Part shown: one piece after another, positions 17,409 to 26,081 of the stretch
Numbering within the stretch: the first letter of the stretch is position 1
Layout of the letters: every line of letters starts with the position of its first letter
Source of the DNA: LH-M37 sp032251315
Lineage (GTDB): Bacteria; Pseudomonadota; Gammaproteobacteria; SZUA-229
Direction of reading: 5' to 3'
NCBI GenBank assembly: GCA_032251315.1
Contig: JAVVEE010000004.1
Coordinates: 1 to 60,522 of the forward strand
DNA: 60,522 bases
The notes under the pieces: model-generated
What the model was told of the DNA's origin: nothing
What the model saw: only the letters and a program-made list of their open reading frames with translations
The model's database searches: none
Made by a program: the position numbers and the translations under genes

Positions 17409-18002
17409 ATGACAGAACGTCAGGCAAGTGTGGAAAGAAATACGCTGGAAACCCGGATAAAGGTTCAGGTGAATGTGGACGGGTCCGGCATTTGCAAGCT
17501 CAATACCGGCGTGCCCTTTCTTGAACACATGCTAGATCAGGTAGCGCGCCACGGTCTGATCGATCTGGAGATCGAGGCCAGCGGTGATCTGCACATTGAC
17601 GCACACCACACGGTGGAAGACATCGGCATCACTCTGGGGCAGGCGATCAAGCAGGCGGTGGGCGACAAAAAAGGCATCATGCGCTACGGACACGCCTATG
17701 TGCCCCTGGATGAAGCCCTGTCGCGGGTGGTCATCGACTTCTCGGGTCGCCCCGGTCTGGAGCATCGGGTAAAATACCCGCGCGCCGGCATCGGCAGTTT
17801 TGAAACCGACCTGCTGCACGAATTCTTTCAGGGCTTTGTTAACCACGCCGGTGTCACTCTGCACATTGATAATCTCAGTGGCGACAATTCCCATCACATT
17901 GCCGAAACCGTCTTCAAGGCGTTTGGACGCGCGGTGCGTATGGCGCTGAGCTTCGATCCGCGTATGGAAGGGGTGATGCCGAGCACCAAAGGAGCACTGT
18001 AA
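17409..18002 (+). CDS. hisB: Imidazoleglycerol-phosphate dehydratase
   Basis: Sixth step of histidine synthesis, dehydration of imidazole glycerol phosphate. The 197 residues are the monofunctional form, without the phosphatase domain fused in E. coli. Metal-binding motifs are visible: LEHMLDQVARHGL, DAHHTVEDIGI and the C-terminal repeat GDNSHHIAETVFKAFGRA. It is followed by hisH, A, F, I and E in sequence; hisG, hisD and hisC are not in the window. Confidence 0.97.
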   Translation: MTERQASVERNTLETRIKVQVNVDGSGICKLNTGVPFLEHMLDQVARHGLIDLEIEASGDLHIDAHHTVEDIGITLGQAIKQAVGDKKGIMRYGHAYVPLDEALSRVVIDFSGRPGLEHRVKYPRAGIGSFETDLLHEFFQGFVNHAGVTLHIDNLSGDNSHHIAETVFKAFGRAVRMALSFDPRMEGVMPSTKGAL

Positions 18003-18007
18003 AGCTG

Positions 18008-18679
18008 ATGTCATTGATCGCTGTTGTTGATTACGGTATGGGTAATCTCCGTTCCGTTTTAAAAGCGCTGGAACATGTGGCCGGTTCGGATCAGAGGGTC
18101 AAGATAACCTCTGATCCGGCCGACATCGCCGCCGCCGAGCGCGTGGTCTTTCCCGGGCAGGGCGCGGCGCGTGACTGTATGCTGGAATTGAAAGAGCGCG
18201 GCCTGATTGAGCCGGTGTTGCAGGCGGCCAGAGAAAAACCGTTTCTGGGCATCTGCATGGGCATGCAGGTACTGATGGCGCACAGCAGGGAGAATGACGG
18301 GGTTGATTGCATGGGGCTGTATGAGGGTGAGGTGCGTTTTTTTGGCACCGCCTTCGCGGAAAATAAAATCAGCCAGAAGGACGAGCTGCTGAAAATTCCT
18401 CATATGGGCTGGAATCAGGTGCATCAGACTAAAAGCCATCCTTTGTGGAATGGTATCGAGCAGAATAGCCGTTTCTATTTTGTCCACAGTTATTATGTAG
18501 CGCCGGCCGACAGCAGCATTGTCGTCGGCGATACCGATTTCGGCATTAATTTTGCTTCTGCTATTGCGCAGGACAATGTTTTTGCAACACAATTCCATCC
18601 GGAGAAAAGCGCGGCCGACGGCTTGCAACTGCTGGAGAATTTCGCCCGCTGGAATGGCAAGGTCGATACAGCCGAATAA
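18008..18679 (+). CDS. hisH: Imidazole glycerol phosphate synthase, glutaminase subunit
   Basis: A class I glutamine amidotransferase that supplies ammonia to HisF. The 223 residues show the nucleophile Cys in FLGICMGMQVL, preceded by the oxyanion strand FPGQGAARDCM, and the catalytic His-x-Glu in TQFHPEKS near the C-terminus. It starts five bases after the hisB stop. It acts as a heterodimer with HisF, encoded two genes downstream. Confidence 0.97.
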   Translation: MSLIAVVDYGMGNLRSVLKALEHVAGSDQRVKITSDPADIAAAERVVFPGQGAARDCMLELKERGLIEPVLQAAREKPFLGICMGMQVLMAHSRENDGVDCMGLYEGEVRFFGTAFAENKISQKDELLKIPHMGWNQVHQTKSHPLWNGIEQNSRFYFVHSYYVAPADSSIVVGDTDFGINFASAIAQDNVFATQFHPEKSAADGLQLLENFARWNGKVDTAE

Positions 18680-18721
18680 AGCAACCCCGATAGATTAATT
18701 AAAACAAGGTATTGAGTAATT

Positions 18722-19453
18722 ATGTTATTGATTCCCGCAATTGATTTAAAAGACGGCAAATGTGTGCGTTTGCGTCAGGGCAAAATGGAAGACAGCACGG
18801 TTTTTTCCGATGATCCTGTGGCCGTGGCCGGTCGCTGGGTGGAAGCGGGCACCCGACGTTTGCACATCGTTGATCTGGACGGGGCCTTTGCGGGCAAACC
18901 CAAAAATGCCGGCGTGATTGGTGAGATCGCCGCCGCCTATCCTGATATTGATATCCAGGTCGGGGGCGGCATTCGCGATGACGATACCATCGCCACCTAT
19001 CTGGATGCGGGTGTGCGTTTTGTCATTATCGGCACCCAGGCGGTGAAGGATCCGCACTTTGTCAGCGAAGTATGCGCCGAATTCCCCACCCACATCATTG
19101 TCGGCCTGGATGCCAAAGGTGGCAAAGTGGCGGTAGACGGCTGGTCAAAATTATCCCGGCACGATGTCATTGATATGGCGCAGCGATTCGAGGAAGATGG
19201 CGTCTCGGCGATTATCTATACCGACATTTCACGCGACGGCATGATGCAGGGTCTGAATGTTGAAGCGACGGTGAAGCTGGCCCGGGCTGTTCGCATTCCA
19301 GTCATCGCTTCCGGCGGCATCACCTCCATGGATGACATCAAGGCGCTGAGCGCAGTCGAAGACGAAGGCATCATGGGCGCCATCACTGGCCGGGCCATCT
19401 ATGAAGGCAGCATTGATCTGGCTGAATGCCAGGCCTGGCTGGACGCGCAATAA
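18722..19453 (+). CDS. hisA: ProFAR isomerase (phosphoribosylformimino-AICAR-P isomerase)
   Basis: A 243-residue half-barrel-duplicated TIM barrel that isomerises ProFAR to PRFAR. The N-terminus LLIPAIDLKDGKCVRLRQG carries catalytic Asp8; the second acid lies in YTDISRDGMMQG (about 165-176). Two phosphate-binding turns, VGGGIRDDDTI and ASGGITSMDD, are intact. It has clear internal similarity to HisF, encoded next. Confidence 0.97.
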   Translation: MLLIPAIDLKDGKCVRLRQGKMEDSTVFSDDPVAVAGRWVEAGTRRLHIVDLDGAFAGKPKNAGVIGEIAAAYPDIDIQVGGGIRDDDTIATYLDAGVRFVIIGTQAVKDPHFVSEVCAEFPTHIIVGLDAKGGKVAVDGWSKLSRHDVIDMAQRFEEDGVSAIIYTDISRDGMMQGLNVEATVKLARAVRIPVIASGGITSMDDIKALSAVEDEGIMGAITGRAIYEGSIDLAECQAWLDAQ

Positions 19454-19478
19454 CGCCGCTATAAACGAATCATTTATT

Positions 19479-20252
19479 ATGTCACTCGCTAAAAGAATTA
19501 TTCCCTGTCTCGACGTTGATAACGGCCGCGTGGTCAAAGGCGTGAAATTTGTCGATATCCGCGACGCCGGTGATCCGGTGGAGGTGGCCAGACGTTATGA
19601 CAGAGAAGGCGCTGATGAGATTACTTTTCTGGATATCACCGCCAGCTCCGATAACCGCGAGACCATTGTGCACGTCGTTGAACAGGTGGCGAACGAGGTC
19701 TTTATTCCACTGACGGTGGGCGGTGGCATTCGCAGTCTGGAAGATGTGCAACGCATGTTGAATGCCGGTGCCGACAAGGTCGCCATTAATACCGCTGCGG
19801 TGTTCAATCCTGAATTCGTCAAACAGGCTGCGGATCGTGTGGGCGCGCAATGCATTGTGGTCGCCATCGATGCCAAGAAGGTCAGTGCCACAGGTGAGCC
19901 GAATCGCTGGGAGATATTCACCCACGGCGGGCGCAAGCCGACCGGCCTTGACGCCATCGAGTGGGCGAATAAAATGGTGGCTTACGGCGCGGGTGAAATT
20001 CTGCTTACCAGCATGGATCGGGACGGTACCAAAATAGGCTTCGACCTGGAACTCACCCGCGCGATTGCCGAGGCGGTCACCGTGCCGGTGATTGCCTCGG
20101 GTGGCGTCGGCAATCTGGAACATCTGGCTGAAGGCGTGCTGGAAGGCAAGGCAGATGCGGTACTGGCTGCCAGCATTTTCCATTTTGCCGAATACAGCAT
20201 CGGCGAAGCCAAGCAGAAGATGGCCGAGCGCGGCATCGAAGTGCGCCTGTAA
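19479..20252 (+). CDS. hisF: Imidazole glycerol phosphate synthase, cyclase subunit
   Basis: Closes the imidazole ring using ammonia channelled from HisH, releasing AICAR. The ATG at 19479 gives 257 residues starting SLAKRIIPCLDVDNGRVVKG, the family N-terminus; an open extension to 19401 overlaps hisA and is not needed. Catalytic Asp11 (CLDVDNG) and the second Asp in SMDRDGTKIGFDLEL are present, as are phosphate turns VGGGIRSLED and ASGGVGNLEH. The hisF-hisI gap is 15 bases. Confidence 0.97.
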   Translation: MSLAKRIIPCLDVDNGRVVKGVKFVDIRDAGDPVEVARRYDREGADEITFLDITASSDNRETIVHVVEQVANEVFIPLTVGGGIRSLEDVQRMLNAGADKVAINTAAVFNPEFVKQAADRVGAQCIVVAIDAKKVSATGEPNRWEIFTHGGRKPTGLDAIEWANKMVAYGAGEILLTSMDRDGTKIGFDLELTRAIAEAVTVPVIASGGVGNLEHLAEGVLEGKADAVLAASIFHFAEYSIGEAKQKMAERGIEVRL

Positions 20253-20267
20253 CGTGCGAAGGTTTAT

Positions 20268-20663
20268 ATGAACTCATCAGAATCATGGCTGGATGAAATC
20301 CGATTTAACGCCGAGGGTTTGATCCCGGTTATCACGCAGGATGCCGCATCAGGTAAAGTACTGATGTTCGCCTGGATGAGCCGGGAGGCGCTGAAACTGA
20401 CCGCCGAAAAAAACCAGGCAGTGTACTGGTCGCGGTCACGGCAGAAGCTGTGGCACAAGGGTGAAGAATCGGGCCATGTCCAGCAGGTACGCGCTATCTA
20501 TTTTGACTGTGATGAAGATGTAATTCTGCTGAAAGTCGAGCAGGGTGGTGGCATAGCGTGCCATACTGGTCGTGAGAGCTGTTTTTATCGGCAACTACAG
20601 GACGAAAAGTGGGTCGAAGTTGAAACTGTGATCAAAGACCCGAAAGAAATATACGGTAAATAA
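20268..20663 (+). CDS. hisI: Phosphoribosyl-AMP cyclohydrolase
   Basis: Third step of the pathway, a zinc enzyme opening the adenine ring of PR-AMP. The 131 residues form the monofunctional version. Seen: WMSREALKLT, the nucleotide motif WHKGEESGHVQQV, FDCDEDVILLKV with metal-binding acids, and cysteines in GIACHTGRESCFY that bind zinc. Separate hisI and hisE genes (rather than the enterobacterial fusion) follow each other with a 3-base gap. Confidence 0.97.
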   Translation: MNSSESWLDEIRFNAEGLIPVITQDAASGKVLMFAWMSREALKLTAEKNQAVYWSRSRQKLWHKGEESGHVQQVRAIYFDCDEDVILLKVEQGGGIACHTGRESCFYRQLQDEKWVEVETVIKDPKEIYGK

Positions 20664-20666
20664 ATA

Positions 20667-20981
20667 ATGAGTGAACCTGTCCTGCAGCAACTGGCGGAAA
20701 TACTGGAGCAGCGTAAAACGGCGGAGGCGGATTCCTCTTATGTGGCCGGTCTTTATCATCAGGGACTGGATGCTATACTGAAAAAAATCGGTGAGGAAGC
20801 GACCGAAACGGTAATGGCGGCAAAGGATGGTGATAAAGATAAGCTGGTGTATGAGGTGGCCGATCTCTGGTTTCATTCGCTGGTGCTACTGGCGCATGAA
20901 GGTTTAAAGCCCGAAGATGTATTGCAGGAGCTGGCACGGCGTTTTGGTGTCTCGGGGCTGGATGAAAAAGCTTCACGTTAA
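20667..20981 (+). CDS. hisE: Phosphoribosyl-ATP pyrophosphatase
   Basis: Second step of histidine synthesis, hydrolysing PR-ATP to PR-AMP. The 104-residue all-helical protein has the MazG-like metal motif EEATETVMAAKDGDKDKLVY and EVADLWFHSLVLL. It is the last his gene; tatA starts 40 bases further on, with a purine-rich ribosome site, so read-through into the tat genes is plausible. Confidence 0.96.
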   Translation: MSEPVLQQLAEILEQRKTAEADSSYVAGLYHQGLDAILKKIGEEATETVMAAKDGDKDKLVYEVADLWFHSLVLLAHEGLKPEDVLQELARRFGVSGLDEKASR

Positions 20982-21021
20982 TTTTTTTAAATAGATAACT
21001 TAAAGACAAGAGAGAAGAGAG

Positions 21022-21246
21022 ATGGGCATTAGTATTTGGCAGTTATTGATCGTTCTGGGTATCGTAATTTTATTATTCGGTACAAAAAAACTACGTAATC
21101 TGGGCGGTGATATCGGCTCGGCGATAAAAGGCTTCAAGTCCGCTGTGAAAGAGGGCGAAGATACCGAGAAGAATCAGCTTGAAGACCAGGAAGAAAATGT
21201 GATTGACGCTGAAGAAGTGGAAACCAAAGACAAGGATAAAGTTTAA
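21022..21246 (+). CDS. tatA: Sec-independent protein translocase subunit TatA
   Basis: A 74-residue protein with one N-terminal transmembrane helix (GISIWQLLIVLGIVILLFG, residues 2-20), the Phe-Gly hinge before KKLRNLGGDIGSAIKGFKSA (amphipathic helix), and an acidic disordered tail. It oligomerises to form the Tat pathway pore for folded proteins. The start is supported by GAGAGAAGAGAG just upstream. In this genome Tat substrates include FccB (41973-43253), whose twin-arginine leader is visible. Confidence 0.97.
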   Translation: MGISIWQLLIVLGIVILLFGTKKLRNLGGDIGSAIKGFKSAVKEGEDTEKNQLEDQEENVIDAEEVETKDKDKV

Positions 21247-21279
21247 CCATCACGCGCAGGCGGTGAGGTGGAATAAATT

Positions 21280-21639
21280 ATGTTTGACATCGGTTTCTGG
21301 GAAATACTGCTTATTCTGGTGCTGGCGCTGGTGGTTATTGGGCCGGAGCGCCTGCCCGGTGCTGCGCGCACTCTGGGGTTATGGGTGGGCAAGGCGCGGC
21401 GTTATGTCGAAGGTGTGAAAGGCGAGATGGAGCAGGAGTTTGATATCTCCGAGTTCAAGCGCGTTATTCACAATCAGGAAGTTCAGCTGAAAGAGTTGCA
21501 GCAGAAAATCAACCGCCCGGCCAGTGAGCATGCGGATGAGTTGCTTGCACCGAATGAACCGACCCATGATATTAAGGAAGAGCCTCACGTTGAGACAGAA
21601 GCCGCGGTTGCCGACAGCCGGAAAGACAAGCCTGAGTGA
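21280..21639 (+). CDS. tatB: Sec-independent protein translocase subunit TatB
   Basis: A 119-residue partner of TatC in twin-arginine signal recognition. The N-terminal helix MFDIGFWEILLILVLALVVI with the TatB-typical Glu8 and the GPERLPGAARTLGLWVGKAR segment separate it from TatA. A coiled-coil-like stretch and an acidic tail follow. An unusually long 229-bp spacer with a stem-loop separates it from tatC. Confidence 0.96.
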   Translation: MFDIGFWEILLILVLALVVIGPERLPGAARTLGLWVGKARRYVEGVKGEMEQEFDISEFKRVIHNQEVQLKELQQKINRPASEHADELLAPNEPTHDIKEEPHVETEAAVADSRKDKPE

Positions 21640-21868
21640 TCCACTCCTGAGTCATTAGTATTCAATAGCCGAATTAATATTGAAACAACGACTTATAAAG
21701 TTACAGGGTTAAGCCTGAATCTTATGATGAATTTAGAAGCCAGCCGACAGGCTAAAGCGGGCAGTAGAATATCCTGGCTGCCTGCTTTAGTTGTCCTTTA
21801 TCATTAGCTAGGCCATGACGATTCATGGTAATAGCAGAGCAATTTGAGCGCCAAACTTTAAGGTACTG
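21640..21868. other. Long tatB-tatC spacer with stem-loop
   Basis: tatB and tatC usually lie within a few dozen bases of each other; here 229 bp separate them. CTAAAGCGGGCAG (21752-21764) pairs with CTGCCTGCTTTAG (21778-21790) with one mismatch, giving a 13-base stem with a 13-base loop. No ORF or repeat family was recognised. The hairpin lacks a strong T-run, so attenuation, mRNA processing or a separate tatC promoter are all possible. Confidence 0.6.
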
Positions 21869-22756
21869 ATGTCAGTGAAAGATGAAAACAAAAGCACGCC
21901 TGAGCAGGGGTTGATGGAGCATCTGACTGAACTGCGTGATCGACTGATGTGGATCGTACTGGTGATACTGGTCGCTTTTCTGGTGCTGTTCTTTTTTTCA
22001 GAAGATATTTTCAGTTATACCGCCGGGCCGTTACTGGCACAAATGCCCGAAGGCACTTCCATGATTGCGACCGGCGTGACCTCGCCGTTTCTGGTGCCGC
22101 TCAAACTGGCGCTGTTGCTGTCGGTGCTGTTAACCATTCCGCATACCCTGCATCAGCTCTGGGCCTTTATCGCACCGGGATTGTACAAAAATGAAAAACG
22201 ACTGGCGGTGCCATTACTGGTCTCCAGCGTACTGCTATTTTATTTCGGCATCGCCTTTGCGCATTATATTATCCTGCCCATACTGTTTGACTTCTTTTTA
22301 GGCGTCACTCCCCAGGGTGTCGAAGTCATGACTGACATCAGTCAGTATCTGGATTTTGTCATCGCCATTTTTTTCGCGTTTGGACTGGCCTTTGAAATTC
22401 CCGTAGCCACTTTCCTGCTGATTGCCGCCGGTGTCACTACGCCCGATCGGCTGGCAAAAAAACGTCCCTATATTATCGTTGCCGCTTTTGTCGTAGGCAT
22501 GCTGATCACGCCGCCGGATATTATCTCGCAGACCCTGCTGGCGTTACCGATGCTGTTTCTGTTCGAAGCGGGACTGGTTATGGCGAGGATTTTTCTCAAG
22601 GAGAGAATCGCCAGCACCGAAGCCAGAGATAGTGACGTAGATTACGATATTTATGAAGAAGAACATGATGTTCGAAGCGAAGAAGGTGCAGACAGAATGT
22701 TTGAAGAGATGGAGCGCCGAGAAGCTGAGAACGATAAACCCGAGGATAAAACGTAA
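21869..22756 (+). CDS. tatC: Sec-independent protein translocase subunit TatC
   Basis: The polytopic core receptor of the Tat system, with six predicted membrane helices between residues 22 and 240. The N-terminal EQGLMEHLTELRDRL contains the conserved Glu and Arg-containing motif that contacts twin-arginine signals; the P-[FW]-x-A-P-like segment LWAFIAPGLYKNEKR is intact. The protein is 295 residues, longer than E. coli TatC (258) owing to an acidic, charged cytoplasmic tail from about 245 on. Confidence 0.96.
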   Translation: MSVKDENKSTPEQGLMEHLTELRDRLMWIVLVILVAFLVLFFFSEDIFSYTAGPLLAQMPEGTSMIATGVTSPFLVPLKLALLLSVLLTIPHTLHQLWAFIAPGLYKNEKRLAVPLLVSSVLLFYFGIAFAHYIILPILFDFFLGVTPQGVEVMTDISQYLDFVIAIFFAFGLAFEIPVATFLLIAAGVTTPDRLAKKRPYIIVAAFVVGMLITPPDIISQTLLALPMLFLFEAGLVMARIFLKERIASTEARDSDVDYDIYEEEHDVRSEEGADRMFEEMERREAENDKPEDKT

Positions 22757-22835
22757 GCGCTATCTTCATGCCAACAACCTGATGGTGTAAAATTAATTTT
22801 ATGAAAAACAAAAAAGAAAAGCAGGGGAAAGTACA

Positions 22836-24374
22836 GTGGCCGAAGTAAGAATTGTACCTCGCAGGCCGACACTGCTGGTGATACTCGATGGCGTGGGTGT
22901 GAATCCCAGTCGCATCAATAATGCTGTGCTGGAAGCGGATACGCCCAGGCTGGATGAATATTTTTCCAGAAATTCGCACACCACACTGGAAGCCTGTGGC
23001 GAAGCCGTGGGCCTGCCCGAGGGTCAGATGGGCAACTCCGAGGTCGGACACATGACTCTGGGTTGTGGTGCAGTCATGCGTCAGGACCTGGTGCGCATCA
23101 ACGATGAAATAGAGAGCGGAGAGTTTTTTGAAAACGCCGCGCTGGTTGCCGCGATTGAAGATGCCAACGCGATCGGTCGTCCGGTGCATCTGATCGGTCT
23201 GGTTTCTGATGGCGGCGTGCACAGTCACATCAACCATTTGCTGGCCATGATTAAGATGTGCATTGACCGTAAAGCAAAACCGGTTGTGCACATGATTACC
23301 GATGGCCGGGATACCGCGCAGATGTCGGCCATGGTGTATCTCAATGAACTGGAAAGCGCGCTGGAAGATGCGGGTGGCTGCATCGCAACTGTCTCCGGGC
23401 GTTACTATGCCATGGATCGGGACAACCGCTGGGATCGAACCGAGCTGGCCTGGAAAGCGATAGTGAAAGGTGAGGGGGTGATGGCTGAGTCGGCACGCTA
23501 CGCGATTGAAGCAGCTTATGCCCAGGGAGAAACCGATGAGTTTATCCAGCCCACCGTGCTGGCGGACGCCGAGCAGGTTGAATCGGGTGATAGTGTAATC
23601 TTTTTCAATTTCCGTAACGACCGTCCTCGCCAGCTGGCTGCGGCCCTGAGCCAGCCCGATTTTGCTGAGTTCGACCTCGGCGATTACACCAGTGCTACCG
23701 TGACCTGCCTGACAGAATACGACCCCGAATTTCTGCTGCCCATCGGATACGCGCCGGAACGGCCGCAGTCTACCGTGGCGTCGGTGGTGAGCCGCGCCGG
23801 TTACAAGCAGCTGCATTGTGCCGAAACAGAAAAATACGCCCACGTTACCTACTTCTTCAATGGCGGTAAGAAGAAGCCCTTCGCAGGTGAAGATCACATC
23901 ATGATTAATTCTCCTGATGTGCCCACTTATGACAAACAGCCGGAAATGAGCGCGGCAGAAGTGGCCGATACCATTATCGAGGCGCTGGAAAAACGCGAAC
24001 ACAGTTTTATTCTGGTTAACTTTGCCAATGGCGATATGGTGGGTCACACCGCAGTGCGTGAAGCCGTGATCAAGGCCGTGGAGACGCTGGACTATGAAGT
24101 CGGTCGCGTTCTGGATGCCGCGGTCAAGGCTGAATATTCAGTCGTGCTTACTGCCGATCACGGTAATTGCGATGAGATGGTGGAACCGGTCACACAGGAG
24201 CCACATACCCAGCACACCCTTTACCCGGTGCCCTGCATGGTGATTGATCAGGCCAACTGGCATTTAAGGCCGGGTGCTTCACTGAGCGCGATTGCCCCCA
24301 CCGTGTTGCAGTTGATGGGGCTGCAACAGCCTCCATCCATGACCGGTAAATCGCTGCTGATGCGGGAGTATTAG
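22836..24374 (+). CDS. gpmI: 2,3-bisphosphoglycerate-independent phosphoglycerate mutase
   Basis: Interconverts 3- and 2-phosphoglycerate using two manganese ions. The 512 residues fit the family. The nucleophile is Ser68 in GQMGNSEVGHMTLG; Asp19 (VILDGVG) and the C-terminal TADHGNCDEM complete the alkaline-phosphatase-type metal site. The start is GTG at 22836, eight bases after GGGGAA. A terminator follows. It complements the gap-pgk-pyk-fba cluster 30 kb away, which lacks a mutase and an enolase. Confidence 0.96.
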   Translation: MAEVRIVPRRPTLLVILDGVGVNPSRINNAVLEADTPRLDEYFSRNSHTTLEACGEAVGLPEGQMGNSEVGHMTLGCGAVMRQDLVRINDEIESGEFFENAALVAAIEDANAIGRPVHLIGLVSDGGVHSHINHLLAMIKMCIDRKAKPVVHMITDGRDTAQMSAMVYLNELESALEDAGGCIATVSGRYYAMDRDNRWDRTELAWKAIVKGEGVMAESARYAIEAAYAQGETDEFIQPTVLADAEQVESGDSVIFFNFRNDRPRQLAAALSQPDFAEFDLGDYTSATVTCLTEYDPEFLLPIGYAPERPQSTVASVVSRAGYKQLHCAETEKYAHVTYFFNGGKKKPFAGEDHIMINSPDVPTYDKQPEMSAAEVADTIIEALEKREHSFILVNFANGDMVGHTAVREAVIKAVETLDYEVGRVLDAAVKAEYSVVLTADHGNCDEMVEPVTQEPHTQHTLYPVPCMVIDQANWHLRPGASLSAIAPTVLQLMGLQQPPSMTGKSLLMREY

Positions 24375-24406
24375 CAGCCTTCTGCTCAGGGCGGACTTCA
24401 GTAAAC

Positions 24407-24430
24407 AAGCTCCTTAACAGGGGCTTTTTT
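24407..24430 (+). terminator. Intrinsic terminator of gpmI
   Basis: AAGCTCC (24407-24413) pairs with GGGGCTT (24420-24426), with one T-G pair and loop TTAACA, and runs into TTTTTT ending at 24430. It lies 32 bases after the gpmI stop. Classic rho-independent form. Confidence 0.85.
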
Positions 24431-24613
24431 ATCATCAGACAGTCGGATTTATTGCGCTATAGAATGACTCCGGGCATATAGACATTGCTGCCGGCATTCG
24501 CAATAATGCGCTCGCTGATACCGCTGAATTCACCGCCTTAATGAGGCCTGATAAAATTCGTAACTGAGCATCATTCTGCTGGAAATTCGCCCATCATCAG
24601 CGCCGCGCCTTTC

Positions 24614-24660
24614 ACCTGAAAAAGGGTTGGACGACTTTTTGAAACCCCACTGCCTCAGGT
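24614..24660. repeat. Short fold-back element with ACCTGA...TCAGGT ends
   Basis: The six terminal bases are perfect inverted repeats, and an inner pair (AAAGGGTT against GAAACCCC) extends the symmetry over 47 bp. The ends and the inner TTTTTGAAACCCC resemble the larger 164-bp fold-back at 39498-39661 (TACCTGAATC ends, inner TTTTTTGAAACCCC). The relationship is a visual suggestion. Confidence 0.4.
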
Positions 24661-24697
24661 TGGTTTTCCTGCCGCAATATCACGGAAACTTTAAAAA

Positions 24698-25897
24698 ATG
24701 GTTAAGCAAACTATTGTAGAGCGTTTTGCGGAACAATCCCATCCTGATATGTTGGAGGAATTTGACCGCGCCAGTCTGGAAGAGCTTGTAGCCAGGCACG
24801 AAACCCCGTTTATGGTGCTCGATTTAAGTGAAGTTGATTACCAGTACAAGTTATTACAGGCTGCTCTGCCTGGGGTAAAGCTCTTTTATGCCCTGAAGGC
24901 CCTGTCGCATCCGGCGTTAATCAAACGACTAAAGTCATTGGGCTGTAGTTTTGATCTGGCCACCAGCGGAGAAGTTGAGCTGGTCGAATCGCTCGGTGTC
25001 ACAGGCGAGCAGTGCATCCATACTCATCCCATCAAGAAAGTGAAAGAGATTCAGCGTGCGCTGGAGTTCGGCTGTAATCGCTTTGTTATTGACAACATGG
25101 AGGAGCTGAAAAAATTCATTCCCTACGCCGGTCAGGTGGAATTAATAATACGGGTGAGCTTTCGCAGCAAGCAGGCCGTGGTCGACCTGTCGCGTAAGTT
25201 TGGCTGCGCGCTGGAAGAACTGCCGCTGTTGGTCGAATTTGCACATCAAAACAAGATTGAGGTGGTCGGGCTGTCATTCCATGTGGGTTCGCAATCCTTG
25301 TCACCGATGACGCAGGCAAATGCAATTAGAGCGAGTATTGCTGCGATGAAAGTCATGAACAGTGTCAGGTGGAAGTTTCTGGATATCGGCGGCAGCTTTC
25401 CGGTCTCGTATCTGGAAACGGTATTGCCCATCGCAGACTTCTGTGCGCCGGTCATGGAGGCATTGAGCGAGCTTCCGGAAGGTGTCGAGGTTTTTGCAGA
25501 GCCCGGGCGCTTTATCGCCGCGCCGGCGATGATCGAAGTTGTTTCTATCGTGGGCAAAGCGAGGCGGGGCGCAAAAAACTGGTACTATCTGGACGATGGA
25601 GTCTATGGCGGCTTCAGTGGTCAGATGTTTGATCACGCCTCCTATCCTCTGGCACCACTAAAACCTTTTGATCCCAGCGGTGAATTTTTATCCAGCGTAT
25701 TGGCGGGTCCTACCTGCGACAGTATTGACATCGTGGCTGAAGATATTGAGCTGCCCGATATGCAGATCGGCGACATCCTGATCGGTAAGAAAATGGGTGC
25801 CTACACAATAGCCTCAGCAACGGAATTCAACTTTTATCCAAAACCGAAAGTGGTGGTGGTCGAAGATATTTTCGATCCTGAAACTGAAGCGCTATAA
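24698..25897 (+). CDS. PLP-dependent ornithine/lysine decarboxylase family enzyme (fold type III)
   Basis: A 399-residue cytoplasmic enzyme of the alanine-racemase-fold decarboxylases. Seen: Schiff-base Lys67 (FYALKALSHP), PLP-contacting His195 (SFHVGSQ), the glycine turn GGSFP (231-235), EPGR (268-271), and the pair Cys340-Asp341 in GPTCDSID, which is the catalytic cysteine motif of ornithine decarboxylase. YLDDGVYGGF matches the eukaryote-type ODC segment. Diaminopimelate decarboxylase is less likely because of this motif. The probable product is putrescine or cadaverine; substrate choice between ornithine and lysine is not settled by sequence. It appears to be a single-gene unit, convergent with the cysteine-cluster gene. 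Confidence 0.85.
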   Translation: MVKQTIVERFAEQSHPDMLEEFDRASLEELVARHETPFMVLDLSEVDYQYKLLQAALPGVKLFYALKALSHPALIKRLKSLGCSFDLATSGEVELVESLGVTGEQCIHTHPIKKVKEIQRALEFGCNRFVIDNMEELKKFIPYAGQVELIIRVSFRSKQAVVDLSRKFGCALEELPLLVEFAHQNKIEVVGLSFHVGSQSLSPMTQANAIRASIAAMKVMNSVRWKFLDIGGSFPVSYLETVLPIADFCAPVMEALSELPEGVEVFAEPGRFIAAPAMIEVVSIVGKARRGAKNWYYLDDGVYGGFSGQMFDHASYPLAPLKPFDPSGEFLSSVLAGPTCDSIDIVAEDIELPDMQIGDILIGKKMGAYTIASATEFNFYPKPKVVVVEDIFDPETEAL

Positions 25898-26081
25898 AGT
25901 TAGCGCGGCTAATGGTTTTGCTTATCAGGCGAAGCCGTTATCAGCAAACAGATCATCACGCCGAGCTGGAGCAAAAGCCTCAGCGCCACCTTTGTCTTAG
26001 CATTAAAATCTTTTCCGGCAGCTGTTTTCAGCTCGCCCGGTTAACGGGTAATAACCGTGCAAAAGGCATTTTAAAGCAGCA

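Larger units (their letters stand above)
24375..24697. other. Intergenic region between gpmI and the decarboxylase (323 bp)
   Basis: Contains the gpmI terminator (24407-24430), then about 180 bp of unassigned sequence, and a short fold-back element with ACCTGA/TCAGGT ends (24614-24660) just before the decarboxylase. Weak promoter-like AT-rich sequence can be read at several places but none is convincing. Confidence 0.6.

Noticed and set aside
22801..22848. 15-codon mini-frame (Lys-rich) overlapping the gpmI start
   Set aside because: No ribosome site; it starts at an ATG in a poly-A stretch and overlaps the GTG start by chance. A leader-peptide role is not supported.
22596..24047. Long open frame of 483 codons on the minus strand opposite gpmI
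   Set aside because: It lies wholly antisense to a well-supported gene, starts inside tatC, and its residue composition (His, Arg and Gly rich, no domains) is that expected from the opposite strand of a coding sequence.
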